Source of the DNA: Prevotella sp. UBA2809
GTDB lineage: Bacteria; Bacteroidota; Bacteroidia; Bacteroidales; Bacteroidaceae
NCBI GenBank assembly: GCA_002351725.1
Contig: DEHD01000018.1
Span: 1-64,000 of the forward strand
Length of the DNA stretch: 64,000 nt
Direction of reading: 5' to 3'
In this document: positions 8,472-17,802 of the stretch, piece after piece
How the letters are laid out: the number at the start of each line of letters is the position of its first letter
Position numbering within the stretch: position 1 is the stretch's first letter
Made by a program: the position numbers and the translations under genes
Notes under the pieces: generated by a model
What the model saw: the letters and a program-made list of their open reading frames with translations, nothing else
Database searches by the model: none
What the model was told of the DNA's origin: nothing

Positions 8472-9422
8472 ATGGAAATGGTTAATATGCCCCTTTGGGC
8501 ATGGGTATTGTTCTACATTCTTGTGCTAGTAATGCTACTTATCGATCTTAAATCGTTCGGAAAGAAAGGACAGCACGAGGTGGGCGTATCCGAGGCTCTG
8601 AAGATGACCGCCGTATGGATTGGCGTGTCGCTGGTATTCTGCGGTGGCATCTATCTATGGTATCCGGCAGAACCACACGAAAAGGCAATGGAGTTTCTAG
8701 CTGGTTATCTGATAGAGAAATCACTATCGATGGACAACCTGTTTGTGTTTCTGATGCTTTTCTCGTTCTTCGGGGTGAAGAATAAATATCAACATGAAGT
8801 ATTATTCTGGGGCATTTTCGGAGCACTGGTTCTGCGCAGCATATTCATCTTTGCAGGTACGGCCATCATATCCCAATTCGAATGGGTGCTCGCCGTATTC
8901 GGCGTTTTTCTTATATACACTGGCATAAAGATGTTCAGCCACAAAGATGACGAGCAGGTTGACCCATCGAAGAACATCTTTGTAAAAATGTTTAAGAGGT
9001 TCTTCCCCGTTACCGACCAGATGCACGAGGACAAGTTCTTTATTTTGGAAAATGGCAAACGCCTGGCTACGCCACTGTTTATCACGCTACTTGTAATCGA
9101 GACTACCGATGTAGCCTTTGCCGTTGACTCTATCCCTGCTGTATTCTCAGTAAGCCGCGATCCTTTTATCGTGCTCACATCTAATATATTTGCCATCCTT
9201 GGATTACGTGCGCTCTATTTTGCACTGGCCGCGGTGGCAAAATACTTCACTTACCTGAAATACGGACTGGGAATAATACTAAGTTTTGTAGGTGTGAAGA
9301 TGTTGCTCGAAGTATTCTGGCACATAAAAGTGGCCACCCCTCTCTCGCTGGCCATTATATTCGGAGTGCTGGTACTCTCGATGTTACTTTCAGTGTGGAT
9401 ATCAAAAACTAAAACCAAATAA
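8472..9422 (+). CDS. TerC/Alx family integral membrane protein
   Basis: A 316-residue inner-membrane protein with about nine hydrophobic helices. It has the TerC family features EKSLSMDNLFVFLMLF (about residues 82-97) and ETTDVAFAVDSIPAVF, whose acidic residues lie in the membrane. Relatives (Alx, MeeF/MeeY, TerC) are linked to manganese export or tellurite resistance; Mn export is the best current guess. Two bases separate it from the following M20 hydrolase, so they are probably cotranscribed. Confidence 0.9.
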   Translation: MEMVNMPLWAWVLFYILVLVMLLIDLKSFGKKGQHEVGVSEALKMTAVWIGVSLVFCGGIYLWYPAEPHEKAMEFLAGYLIEKSLSMDNLFVFLMLFSFFGVKNKYQHEVLFWGIFGALVLRSIFIFAGTAIISQFEWVLAVFGVFLIYTGIKMFSHKDDEQVDPSKNIFVKMFKRFFPVTDQMHEDKFFILENGKRLATPLFITLLVIETTDVAFAVDSIPAVFSVSRDPFIVLTSNIFAILGLRALYFALAAVAKYFTYLKYGLGIILSFVGVKMLLEVFWHIKVATPLSLAIIFGVLVLSMLLSVWISKTKTK

Positions 9423-9424
9423 TT

Positions 9425-10489
9425 ATGGAAGCCAAATACTACACCAACGATGCAGTAGAACTACTGAAGGAGTTAATTGCCATTCCCTCAATAAGCAGAG
9501 ACGAGACAAGGGCTGCCGACAAGTTGGCTGAATACCTGAACTATTGGAATCTGCCATTTGGACGAGAGGGAAATAACCTCTGGGTGGGATGTCCAGACTG
9601 GGATAATAACCGCCCCACTGTTATGCTCAATGCGCATATTGATACAGTGAAGCCAGTTAGTTCATGGACTCGCGACGCCTTTACTCCCACTCAGGAAGGA
9701 GATATATTGTATGGACTGGGCTCTAACGATTGCGGAGGAGGTCTGGTTTCCCTGCTGCAGGCATATCGCATTATGCTTCATCGCCATCGCAACTATAATA
9801 TACTATGGGTAGCCTCAGCCGAAGAAGAAGTTTCTGGTGCCAACGGACTAAGTCGCGTACTACCACTTTTGCCACAGGTTGACGTTGCCATCGTAGGTGA
9901 ACCTACGGGCATGCAACCAGCTATCGCAGAAAAGGGACTGATGGTTATTGACGGCTATGCGCATGGCAAATCTGGCCATGCCGCCAGAAACGAAGGCGTC
10001 AACGCAATATACGAGGCACTTGATGATTTGGTTTGGCTTCGCGACTACAAGTTCCGAAAGGTCAGTCCGCTGCTTGGAGCCACAAAGATGAGTGTTACCG
10101 TAGTTGAAAGCGGCACACAACATAATGTTATTCCGGATACACTACACTTTATTATAGATGTACGCACCAACGAATTCTATCAGAATGAATACCTGTTCAA
10201 CTTCCTCTGCAAGAAGATGACTAAGTGCGAGCTTCGTGCCCGCTCTTTCCGTCTGCATTCTTCTGCCATCTCGCCAGAGCATCCTCTTGTAAAGAGATGC
10301 ATAGAGAGAGGCATGCAGCCTTTTGGTTCGCCCACGCTGAGCGATCAAGCATTGATGCCATTCCCATCATTTAAGTTGGGACCTGGCGAATCAAGCCGTT
10401 CGCATTCAGCTAACGAGTTTATAAAGATTTCGGAGATAGAACAGGCTATCGAAACCTACGTAGGATTGTTGGACGGATTGACACTTTAG
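9425..10489 (+). CDS. M20 family metallohydrolase, ArgE/DapE-like
   Basis: A 354-residue zinc-dependent deacylase. Metal and catalytic residues are visible: His71 and Asp73 in NAHIDTV, Asp102 in GSNDCGGG, a Glu run at 134-136 in ASAEEEVSG, and a late His in SRSHSANEFI. In Bacteroidota, ArgE-like members remove the acetyl or succinyl group in arginine synthesis (N-acetylornithine or N-succinylcitrulline). That is the likeliest role, but no other arg gene is nearby. It ends three bases from the convergent envC-like gene. Confidence 0.82.
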   Translation: MEAKYYTNDAVELLKELIAIPSISRDETRAADKLAEYLNYWNLPFGREGNNLWVGCPDWDNNRPTVMLNAHIDTVKPVSSWTRDAFTPTQEGDILYGLGSNDCGGGLVSLLQAYRIMLHRHRNYNILWVASAEEEVSGANGLSRVLPLLPQVDVAIVGEPTGMQPAIAEKGLMVIDGYAHGKSGHAARNEGVNAIYEALDDLVWLRDYKFRKVSPLLGATKMSVTVVESGTQHNVIPDTLHFIIDVRTNEFYQNEYLFNFLCKKMTKCELRARSFRLHSSAISPEHPLVKRCIERGMQPFGSPTLSDQALMPFPSFKLGPGESSRSHSANEFIKISEIEQAIETYVGLLDGLTL

Positions 10490-10492
10490 TGT

Positions 10493-12100
10493 CTATCTGG
10501 CCAACCATCCCTCTGGATTTAGTTTCGCGCTACCATGGCGCAACTGGAACTGCATCAAACCTTCAGCACCCACACGACCAAGCGTCTGTCGGGTGCTAAC
10601 TTTTTGTCCACGACTAACGTTTACTGAAGCTAGGTCGCAGTATACAGAAAGGTAACTACCATGACGAACAATTACAACCGTAGTTCCAGCATAGCTGAAC
10701 ACAGCACTAACCTCGCCATCAAAGATACAACGAACAGCAGCACCAGGCTGGCCTTTTATATCAATACCTTTCTTATCAAGTGTGACATGACCTTTTACAT
10801 CAGTAACGTGGTTTGTTCCAAAGTGGTTCACGATACGATAGCTTCCAGTGATAGGCATTGGCAGACGTCCACGATTACTCTCGAAATTGCCACTAAGCTG
10901 ACGGTCTTCTGATGAAACGGTATATACAGTTTCAGCCTTTTTAGCCTCTGCAACTTCTTTGTCATGAGCCTTTGCATCAGCAGCCGCCTTACGCTCAGCA
11001 GCCATTCTGGCACGCTCTGCTTCTGCGGCAGCACGCTCTGCGGCAGCTCTCTCTTCTGCATTCTTTTTGGCAGCAGCTAGTGCTTCGGCCTTAGCCTTCC
11101 TTTCCTTTTCCTTTGCTTCGGCTATACGACGTTCGTTCTCTTTACGAGCAGCCTCAGCAGCAGCCTTCTTCTTGGCAAGTTCCTCGGCTTTTCGCTTAGC
11201 CTCAGCCTCAGCAGCCTTGCGTTTAGCTTCTGCTTCTGCACGCGCCTTGGCACGGGCTATCTCCTGAGCAATTAGCTTATCAATCTGTGCATTCAGTTCA
11301 GCATCGCGTTTCTTTTGTTTCTCAATGATTCCCTGAATGGTCTTCTGCTGTTTCTGAAGCGATGACACCATCTTCTGCTGCTCCACTTGTTTGCCCTCAA
11401 GCGATCTGCGCTCCTGCTCACCCCTTACCAAGAGATTGCTCTTCTGCCTCTTTGTATCAGTAAGCTCATCATAAGCCTCAGCCACTTGAGCCTTCATCGA
11501 TTTCACCGCTTCGGCCTGACTCTGCTGATATTTAGCATATTCACGCACAAATCTCATTCGGCGATACATCTGAGAGAGATTCTTGGCACTGAATATAAAC
11601 ATCAGCTGACTCTGCATATTGCGATTGCGATGCATATAGCGCATGGACTTCACAAAGCGCTGTTTACGCTCTGCGAGTTCTTTCTCAAGATAATCCATAT
11701 GAGCCTCAAGCGTATGGATATCGCCGTCAAGACGGTTGATGTCATGACGTATAGTATCAATAGACTTACGCTTATCGGCAATCTCATTATTAATAATCAG
11801 CAGGTTTTGCAAGCGTTTCTTTACATCACGCTCATTTGCCTGGAGTTTACGCTGCTGTTCCTCAATCTGTTTACGAACCTTCTGCTGCTCATTTTTCAGA
11901 CTATTAACCGTAACAGGCTGCTTGGTAGTGGCAGACTTCTTAGTTGTTGACTTCTTTGTAGTAGTTTTCTTCTTGGCAGTAGTTGTGGTACGCTTTTGCG
12001 TAGAAGATTTCTTCGCATGCTGTGCCACAGCAGGCGAAGAGAAAGAGATGAGTGCCATCAGCACCATCACCAGATAATTACAACGAAATACTCTATTCAT
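10493..12100 (-). CDS. EnvC-like murein hydrolase activator (degenerate LytM/M23 domain)
   Basis: Exported protein of 535 residues: signal peptide (about 1-27), a Thr/Lys-rich linker (30-65), long coiled coil (about 70-290), an Ala/Lys/Glu-rich helical stretch (290-400) and a C-terminal LytM domain (about 410-535). The zinc ligands of active M23 peptidases are missing: KKGIDI in place of HxGID, CDL in place of AHL, and QFQL in place of HxHFE. This is the pattern of EnvC and NlpD, which activate amidases at the septum. The ATG at 12100 overlaps the upstream stop (TGATG); an in-frame GTG one codon earlier is less likely. Confidence 0.88.
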   Translation of the reverse strand: MNRVFRCNYLVMVLMALISFSSPAVAQHAKKSSTQKRTTTTAKKKTTTKKSTTKKSATTKQPVTVNSLKNEQQKVRKQIEEQQRKLQANERDVKKRLQNLLIINNEIADKRKSIDTIRHDINRLDGDIHTLEAHMDYLEKELAERKQRFVKSMRYMHRNRNMQSQLMFIFSAKNLSQMYRRMRFVREYAKYQQSQAEAVKSMKAQVAEAYDELTDTKRQKSNLLVRGEQERRSLEGKQVEQQKMVSSLQKQQKTIQGIIEKQKKRDAELNAQIDKLIAQEIARAKARAEAEAKRKAAEAEAKRKAEELAKKKAAAEAARKENERRIAEAKEKERKAKAEALAAAKKNAEERAAAERAAAEAERARMAAERKAAADAKAHDKEVAEAKKAETVYTVSSEDRQLSGNFESNRGRLPMPITGSYRIVNHFGTNHVTDVKGHVTLDKKGIDIKGQPGAAVRCIFDGEVSAVFSYAGTTVVIVRHGSYLSVYCDLASVNVSRGQKVSTRQTLGRVGAEGLMQFQLRHGSAKLNPEGWLAR

Positions 12101-12957
12101 CACAGAGCCATGAATCGGCGGAGTATCTCATCCACTGTTACCTCACGATATTTGTTAGACACTTCTGTTCTGGCCTCCCACTCTGTATCAGAACCAAGAT
12201 AGTTCAGAGTCATACCAAGTTTAACCTCCTTATCAGGAGTTGTAAGAGTAATCTGATGTTTCTTTGGATACACCTTACGGCTGAACACCTCGAAATCAGA
12301 GTAGTCCCAGTTAAGCTGAGTATTACCATTAAAACGATCCTTATAAAGGATATTTGCCATACGGATTACAGCAGTATTTTTGCTTGCGAGCCAACTGTAG
12401 TCCATCTTTCCATCTTCATAACTGATAATCATGTCGTCGCCGCTCTCAATAGTAGAGAAATTTGTTTCTGCTACATTCTTAGACAGAATAACAGCATCGC
12501 TACCCTGATTAGGCTTGAAAAGCTCGTTCCAGAACAAAGCCTGAAGAGCCATAAAATTCAGGCCGCTGTTACGCAAGAAATCTATCTGACGATATGGTGC
12601 CTTGAGATACTGCTTATTAATACGGTCCATAATAAGCACGTAATCCTTAGTAAACTCCAAACGACCAGCCTCAACAAATCCGAAGGCCATAAGCTGAAGA
12701 CGGATAACATCGTTTCGTCTCATCTTCAGGTTGCCAGTGAGCGTCAACTTCTGTGGGCCAACCTCAACAGAGAACTTTACTTTCGAGGTAATGAACTTTG
12801 CCGTCTGCTGGTTTTCACGCACCTGACCTAGGAAATCAGTAGCCTGGCGCTGGGCGATTGTTGGCGTAGCATCAACAACCTTCTTGTGTGACTTACACGA
12901 CACAAGTACTAACGGCAATGCCAATACGGCAATTCTTACAATACTTTTTAGTTTCAT
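12100..12957 (-). CDS. DUF4292 family lipoprotein
   Basis: A 285-residue protein with a lipoprotein signal ending in LVSC (Cys21), so probably anchored in the outer membrane facing the periplasm. The rest matches the Bacteroidota DUF4292 family, whose beta-rich layout resembles LolA/LolB-like lipoprotein carriers; that resemblance is inference. It overlaps the TPR gene upstream and the envC-like gene downstream by one to four bases, indicating translational coupling. It likely works with both in envelope assembly. Confidence 0.85.
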   Translation of the reverse strand: MKLKSIVRIAVLALPLVLVSCKSHKKVVDATPTIAQRQATDFLGQVRENQQTAKFITSKVKFSVEVGPQKLTLTGNLKMRRNDVIRLQLMAFGFVEAGRLEFTKDYVLIMDRINKQYLKAPYRQIDFLRNSGLNFMALQALFWNELFKPNQGSDAVILSKNVAETNFSTIESGDDMIISYEDGKMDYSWLASKNTAVIRMANILYKDRFNGNTQLNWDYSDFEVFSRKVYPKKHQITLTTPDKEVKLGMTLNYLGSDTEWEARTEVSNKYREVTVDEILRRFMAL

Positions 12958-14558
12958 TATCTATCTATTTTTTGTTTTATTTTGTCTGCATGTTCTTTAA
13001 TCACGGAGTTGTCCTGATTCTCATCCATGTTCTGAAGCGCCTGATCAATATATATCTGAGCCTCCGAATAGCGCCCTAACATATAGAGAATCCAGGCATA
13101 AGTATCAAGATAGGTAGCATTCTTAGGCTCAGCCTTGATGGTCTTGAAACTCATCTGTTCAGCCTTGGTAAGCTGCTCGCCTGTCTCACTAAGGAAATAT
13201 GCGTAGTTATTCAAACATCCCATATTGTCGTCCTTCCACTGAAGGCATGAGTCATATGCCTCATACGATTCTTTTACAAGGCCCTTCTGATGTAAGATAT
13301 CGCCCATAACGGCATAGAAGTCGGATACTATGGCAGGATCGCTATCTTCTTTGATAACCCCGATACCATTCTTGAAAGCAGAAAGAGCAGCATCAAGACT
13401 ATCGCGACGATAGAAAGCCACTCCTTGATAATAATAGAAAGCCATCTCGTCGGGGTTATACTGGCGTGCATCCTGACAGAGAGAGATTACACGTTCCATG
13501 TCATCGTCCTCCCAAGCATAACCAATAAGTTGCAGTCGGGCTGAAGAATTATCCGGAGCTATTGCGAGTGCCTTTTCAAGCACCTTGCCAATACTGTCTT
13601 TTGGCATCTTTTTAATATTCATATAAGATGCGCACAAGATAGCCATATTCTCATCAGTCTGTGGCTGCTTCAAGATCTTATCAAACAACTGCAGAACCCT
13701 TGTGCTGTCACCTCCGGCATTCTCACTTGCCGAGATTTCCTGGCGTAACAGATGCATTTTCTCCTCCATCGTAGAGTTCTTGTTCAAGAGCACACGTTCT
13801 GTAAGAGAATCAGCGATCTCTTTATGATTCAGGGCCTGATGATATGTGCGTAGCGACATCAACACACGATTGTTATCCGGTTCTTCCTTAAGAATCTTGT
13901 CATAGACCTTTAGTGCCTTCTTCAACTGGCCATTCATCATCAACGTTTCACCATAGAGTGCCAGATAGTTAAAGTCGTTAGGATATTTCTCCGATAAAGC
14001 TTTAATCTCAGCAATTGCGGCTTTTTTGTTTCCCTTACGAGTATAAATCTCGCTCTTTGCCATAGAAAGACGTTCATTCTTTCCGTCGATAGTTTCCAAA
14101 CGGTTCAGCACCTGCACGGCATTATCAAGATCATCTACCTGCTGATACAGTTGGAAGAGCATCTCCAAAAGATCCTCACGTTCCTTATCACGGGCATATA
14201 TCTTTTCCACTACAGGTATGGCTGCCTCATAATCCTGCTGACGTATGTAAGCCTGAGCAAGCGTTTCCATATAGATTTCGTTGTCAGGATCGAGCGATGC
14301 AGCCTTTTTTATGTACTCAAGACTTTTGTCTGTATTCTTTAGGGCATTAAAGTATTGTGCCAGGAAATACCATGCCTCAGGTGCTTCGGGATTTATCTCC
14401 AGACAATGGCGCAGAAGGTCAAAGGCAGCATCATTATTGCCTTTCTGCCGCTGTACCATTGCTTCGAGGAAGAACTCATCATAGGTCCGTTGTCCGTAAC
14501 CAGTGGTTACAGATAGCAATAGCAACAACGACAACCCTATCTTCTTCATTCCAATCAT
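12957..14558 (-). CDS. Exported tetratricopeptide-repeat protein
   Basis: A 533-residue protein with a signal peptide (ending around GYGQ) followed by at least ten TPR units, for example PEAPEAWYFLAQYFNALKNT and PNDFNYLALYGETLMMNG. TPR arrays bind partner proteins; no catalytic domain is present. The start at 14558 forms a TAATG junction with the dut stop, which favours this ATG; MKK nine bases downstream is an alternative. The conserved grouping dut, TPR protein, DUF4292, EnvC suggests a structural role in the envelope. Confidence 0.88.
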   Translation of the reverse strand: MIGMKKIGLSLLLLLSVTTGYGQRTYDEFFLEAMVQRQKGNNDAAFDLLRHCLEINPEAPEAWYFLAQYFNALKNTDKSLEYIKKAASLDPDNEIYMETLAQAYIRQQDYEAAIPVVEKIYARDKEREDLLEMLFQLYQQVDDLDNAVQVLNRLETIDGKNERLSMAKSEIYTRKGNKKAAIAEIKALSEKYPNDFNYLALYGETLMMNGQLKKALKVYDKILKEEPDNNRVLMSLRTYHQALNHKEIADSLTERVLLNKNSTMEEKMHLLRQEISASENAGGDSTRVLQLFDKILKQPQTDENMAILCASYMNIKKMPKDSIGKVLEKALAIAPDNSSARLQLIGYAWEDDDMERVISLCQDARQYNPDEMAFYYYQGVAFYRRDSLDAALSAFKNGIGVIKEDSDPAIVSDFYAVMGDILHQKGLVKESYEAYDSCLQWKDDNMGCLNNYAYFLSETGEQLTKAEQMSFKTIKAEPKNATYLDTYAWILYMLGRYSEAQIYIDQALQNMDENQDNSVIKEHADKIKQKIDR

Positions 14559-14995
14559 TATTTCACGCCAGTATGTCCGTAACCGCCCTCGCCTCTTTCT
14601 GTCTCATCGAGCACGTCAACAGGGATAAACTCACCCTGCTCATGGCGGGCTATCACCATCTGGGCTATACGTTCACCATCCTCAACAACAAAATCCTCAT
14701 TAGACAAGTTGATAAGCACAACACCTATCTCACCACGATAGTCAGCATCGATGGTTCCTGGGGTGTTAAGTACAGTGATACCTTTTTTCAGTGCCAAACC
14801 ACTTCGAGGACGAACCTGTGCCTCGAATCCTACAGGCAGAGCGATATGCAATCCTGTTGGGATAAGCTTACGCTCCAGAGGTTTCAGTGTTATAGGTTCA
14901 TCTATATTTGCTCTCAGATCCATGCCGGCACTCTGCTCTGTGGCATACTGTGGCAAGGGCTGGTGACCTTTGTTTACGACTTTTATTTTCAGCAT
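14558..14995 (-). CDS. dut: dUTP diphosphatase
   Basis: Hydrolyses dUTP to dUMP and pyrophosphate, keeping uracil out of DNA and supplying dTMP synthesis. The 145-residue trimeric-type enzyme shows all motifs: AGMDLRA (motif 1), RPRSGLALKKG (motif 2), GTIDADYRGEIGV (motif 3) and ERGEGGYGHTG (motif 5). First gene of the minus-strand operon, divergent from dgt, another dNTP-pool enzyme. Confidence 0.96.
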   Translation of the reverse strand: MLKIKVVNKGHQPLPQYATEQSAGMDLRANIDEPITLKPLERKLIPTGLHIALPVGFEAQVRPRSGLALKKGITVLNTPGTIDADYRGEIGVVLINLSNEDFVVEDGERIAQMVIARHEQGEFIPVDVLDETERGEGGYGHTGVK

Positions 14996-15022
14996 AATTT
15001 AAAATTATATTTTAATCAATGT

Positions 15023-15031
15023 GCAAAGGTA
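15023..15031 (-). promoter_or_regulatory. -7 promoter element of dut
   Basis: Minus strand TACCTTTGC, 27 bases before the dut ATG. No -33 TTTG at the usual spacing. Confidence 0.6.
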
Positions 15032-15125
15032 GTGCTTTTAGCTTAGAAATAAGCCTTTCGAGGCCTAATTTTTTGATTTTTTCGTTAATTTCTGCGAAAT
15101 GTGCTTATACTGCGGGTATTTTTCG

Positions 15126-15134
15126 TACCTTTGC
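15126..15134 (+). promoter_or_regulatory. -7 promoter element of dgt
   Basis: TACCTTTGC ends nine bases before the ATG at 15144, so the predicted 5' leader is only about six bases. This argues against the longer reading frame beginning at 15099. Confidence 0.65.
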
Positions 15135-15143
15135 ACCCTGATT

Positions 15144-16484
15144 ATGATGAATTGGCAACAACTTATATCAAACAAGCGTCTTGGTCAGGAGCATCGTCAT
15201 CCTGAACGCCACGATGACAGAACAGAGTTTAAGCGCGATTATGACCGCCTAATATTCTCTGCTCCGTTCCGCCGTCTGCAGAACAAAACCCAGGTATTTC
15301 CTCTACCGGGTAGCATTTTTGTACACAACCGTCTGACGCACTCACTCGAAGTAGCCAGCGTGGGAATGTCATTGGGCAATGATGTAGCAACACAGCTTAC
15401 CAAGAAGCACCCAGAACTCAAGGAAGGTCTTTTCCAGGAGATAGGTCAGATTGTGGCAACAGCCTGCCTGGCTCACGATCTTGGAAATCCACCTTTCGGA
15501 CATAGTGGCGAGAAGGCCATCCAATCGTTCTTCACAGAGGGTGCAGGCTACGATCTTCAGCGTCAGGTTAGTCCGATATTCTGGAACGACATGATACACT
15601 TCGAGGGTAATGCCAATGCTTTCCGCCTGCTCACCCATCAGTTCAAGGGTCGTCGTCCCGGCGGTTTTGTAATGACTTATTCCACTCTTGCCAGCATCGT
15701 AAAATATCCATACTCTTCAAGTGCTGCCAGTAAGAAGGGTAAGTTCGGATTCTTTGACTCCGAGAAAGCCTATTATCGCCGCATAGCTGACGAGCTCGGC
15801 ATTCCATGCAAATCAGAGGTTGGAGAACCACTACGTTATGCTCGCCATCCACTGGTATACCTTGTTGAGGCTGCAGATGACATCTGTTACGAGATTATGG
15901 ACATCGAGGACGCGCACAAACTTAAGATTATTTCGCATGAAGAAACAATGCAACTTTTACTTGCATTCTTCGATGAAGATACTCAGGAGCACATCCTCAA
16001 GCGCTTAGAGGACGAGAGAGTTGATGATAACAATGAGAAGATTGTATATCTTCGTGCCTGTGTAATAGGAAAACTTGAAAACGAATGCGTACGCGTGTTT
16101 GTTGATCATGAGGATGACATTCTCAACGGAGAGTTCCAAGGTAGTCTTATCGACCACATCAGCGATTTGCCACAAAAGGCATATAAGAACTGTTGTTCAC
16201 TGTCAGTAGCCCGTATCTACAAGAGTCGTCCTGTGCTGGATGTTGAACTATCAGGTTATCAAATTATTCAGACACTCATGGAGCAGTTCATAAATGCAGC
16301 TGTGCATCCTGAGCGATTCTACTCCAAACACCTTATTAGTCGAGTGTCAAGTCAGTACGACATTGACGCACCCGACCTTGAAACCCGTATTATGGCGATA
16401 ATCGATTATATAAGCGGTATGACCGACGTATATGCACTTGATGTGTACCAGAAGATTAATGGCATATCGCTTCCTATTATTTAA
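15144..16484 (+). CDS. dgt: Deoxyguanosinetriphosphate triphosphohydrolase
   Basis: HD-domain enzyme that hydrolyses dGTP (or other dNTPs) to the nucleoside and triphosphate. The 446-residue protein has the dGTPase N-terminal pattern SAPFRRLQNKTQVFPLP, then the metal-binding His of RLTHSLEVA and the His-Asp of CLAHDLGNPPFGHSGE. I use ATG 15144, 15 codons into the open frame, because the promoter lies upstream of it; ATG 15147 is equally possible. Followed after eight bases by miaB. Confidence 0.94.
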   Translation: MMNWQQLISNKRLGQEHRHPERHDDRTEFKRDYDRLIFSAPFRRLQNKTQVFPLPGSIFVHNRLTHSLEVASVGMSLGNDVATQLTKKHPELKEGLFQEIGQIVATACLAHDLGNPPFGHSGEKAIQSFFTEGAGYDLQRQVSPIFWNDMIHFEGNANAFRLLTHQFKGRRPGGFVMTYSTLASIVKYPYSSSAASKKGKFGFFDSEKAYYRRIADELGIPCKSEVGEPLRYARHPLVYLVEAADDICYEIMDIEDAHKLKIISHEETMQLLLAFFDEDTQEHILKRLEDERVDDNNEKIVYLRACVIGKLENECVRVFVDHEDDILNGEFQGSLIDHISDLPQKAYKNCCSLSVARIYKSRPVLDVELSGYQIIQTLMEQFINAAVHPERFYSKHLISRVSSQYDIDAPDLETRIMAIIDYISGMTDVYALDVYQKINGISLPII

Positions 16485-16491
16485 TTAAAGA

Positions 16492-17802
16492 ATGATGAAG
16501 AAGTTATATATTGAAACGTATGGCTGCCAGATGAACGTGGCAGATTCTGAAGTAGTAGCATCGGTAATGCAGATGGCTGGTTACGAGACCACCGAGACTC
16601 TTGATGAGGCCGATGCAGTTTTCCTTAATACCTGTTCAGTTCGTGATAATGCAGAACAGAAGATTTTCCACCGCCTGGATGCTCTGGATGCAGAGCGCCG
16701 TAAAGGACACCAAATGATACTTGGCGTGCTTGGCTGTATGGCCGAGCGTGCTCAGCAGGACTTGCTCGACAACCACCACTGCGATCTTGTGGCTGGTCCT
16801 GATGCATATCTCTCGCTGCCCGATCTTATTGCTCAGGCCGAGTTAGGTCATAAAGCCATGAACACAGAGCTCTCTACTACAGAGACTTACAAGGATGTTG
16901 TTCCACAACGCATTGGCATTGGTCATAAGATTGGTGGATTTGTAAGCATTATGCGTGGCTGTAACAATTTCTGTCACTATTGTATTGTGCCTTACACCCG
17001 TGGTCGTGAGCGTAGTCGTGATGTAGAAAGTATTCTGCGTGAGGTGCGCGATTTGCGCGACAAAGGATACAAAGAGGTTACTCTGCTGGGACAGAATGTA
17101 AACTCATATAAATTAGGCGATATGGATTTCCCCGCCTTGCTCCGCAGGGTAGCTGAGGAGGTACCCACTATGCGAGTACGCTTCACCACATCGCATCCAA
17201 AAGACATGAGCGATGAGACTCTGCGCGTTATCGCCGAAATGCCTAATGTGTGCAAGCATATCCACCTGCCAGTACAGAGTGGAAGCGACAGGATCCTAAA
17301 GCTTATGAACCGCAAGTATACTCGCGAGTGGTACATGGATCGTGTAAACGCCATCCGTCGTATCATCCCTGATTGCGGACTATCTACAGATATCTTTGTA
17401 GGCTATCATTCAGAAACAGAGGAGGACCATCAGTTGTCACTCTCACTTATGCGCGAGGTGGGCTACGATTCGGCCTTCATGTTCAAATACTCTGAGCGCC
17501 CAGGTACCTACGCTTCTAAGCATCTGCCCGACGATGTGGCCGAAGAAGAGAAGATTCGCCGACTGAACGAACTCATCGCCCTGCAGACAGAGATGTCGGC
17601 CATTCAGAACAAGAAGGACGAGGGTAAGGAGTTCGACGTATTGGTAGAGGGATTTTCAAAGCGCTCTCGCGAGCAGCTGTGCGGTCGCACTGAGCAGAAC
17701 AAGATGGTGGTATTCCCCAAGGCCGGTCACCACATTGGCGAGACCGTTCGTGTAGAAATTTCAGGCAGTACAAGTGCTACATTATTAGGAGAGGCCCTAT
17801 GA
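16492..17802 (+). CDS. miaB: tRNA-2-methylthio-N6-dimethylallyladenosine synthase MiaB
   Basis: Radical-SAM methylthiotransferase that adds a methylthio group to i6A37 of tRNA. The 436-residue protein has the three domains in order: MTTase domain with cluster cysteines in TYGCQMN, FLNTCSV and LGCMAER; radical SAM domain with CNNFCHYC (CxxxCxxC); and a C-terminal TRAM domain. Starts at tandem ATG codons (16492 or 16495). The stop overlaps the start of the ABC exporter gene (ATGA). Confidence 0.96.
   Translation: MMKKLYIETYGCQMNVADSEVVASVMQMAGYETTETLDEADAVFLNTCSVRDNAEQKIFHRLDALDAERRKGHQMILGVLGCMAERAQQDLLDNHHCDLVAGPDAYLSLPDLIAQAELGHKAMNTELSTTETYKDVVPQRIGIGHKIGGFVSIMRGCNNFCHYCIVPYTRGRERSRDVESILREVRDLRDKGYKEVTLLGQNVNSYKLGDMDFPALLRRVAEEVPTMRVRFTTSHPKDMSDETLRVIAEMPNVCKHIHLPVQSGSDRILKLMNRKYTREWYMDRVNAIRRIIPDCGLSTDIFVGYHSETEEDHQLSLSLMREVGYDSAFMFKYSERPGTYASKHLPDDVAEEEKIRRLNELIALQTEMSAIQNKKDEGKEFDVLVEGFSKRSREQLCGRTEQNKMVVFPKAGHHIGETVRVEISGSTSATLLGEAL

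Noticed and set aside
10532..10860. Active M23 endopeptidase
   Set aside because: All zinc-binding histidines are substituted, so it is annotated as an EnvC-like activator.
12052..12831. 259-codon plus-strand open frame opposite the DUF4292 gene
   Set aside because: It is antisense to a well-supported lipoprotein gene, has no family resemblance and no promoter.
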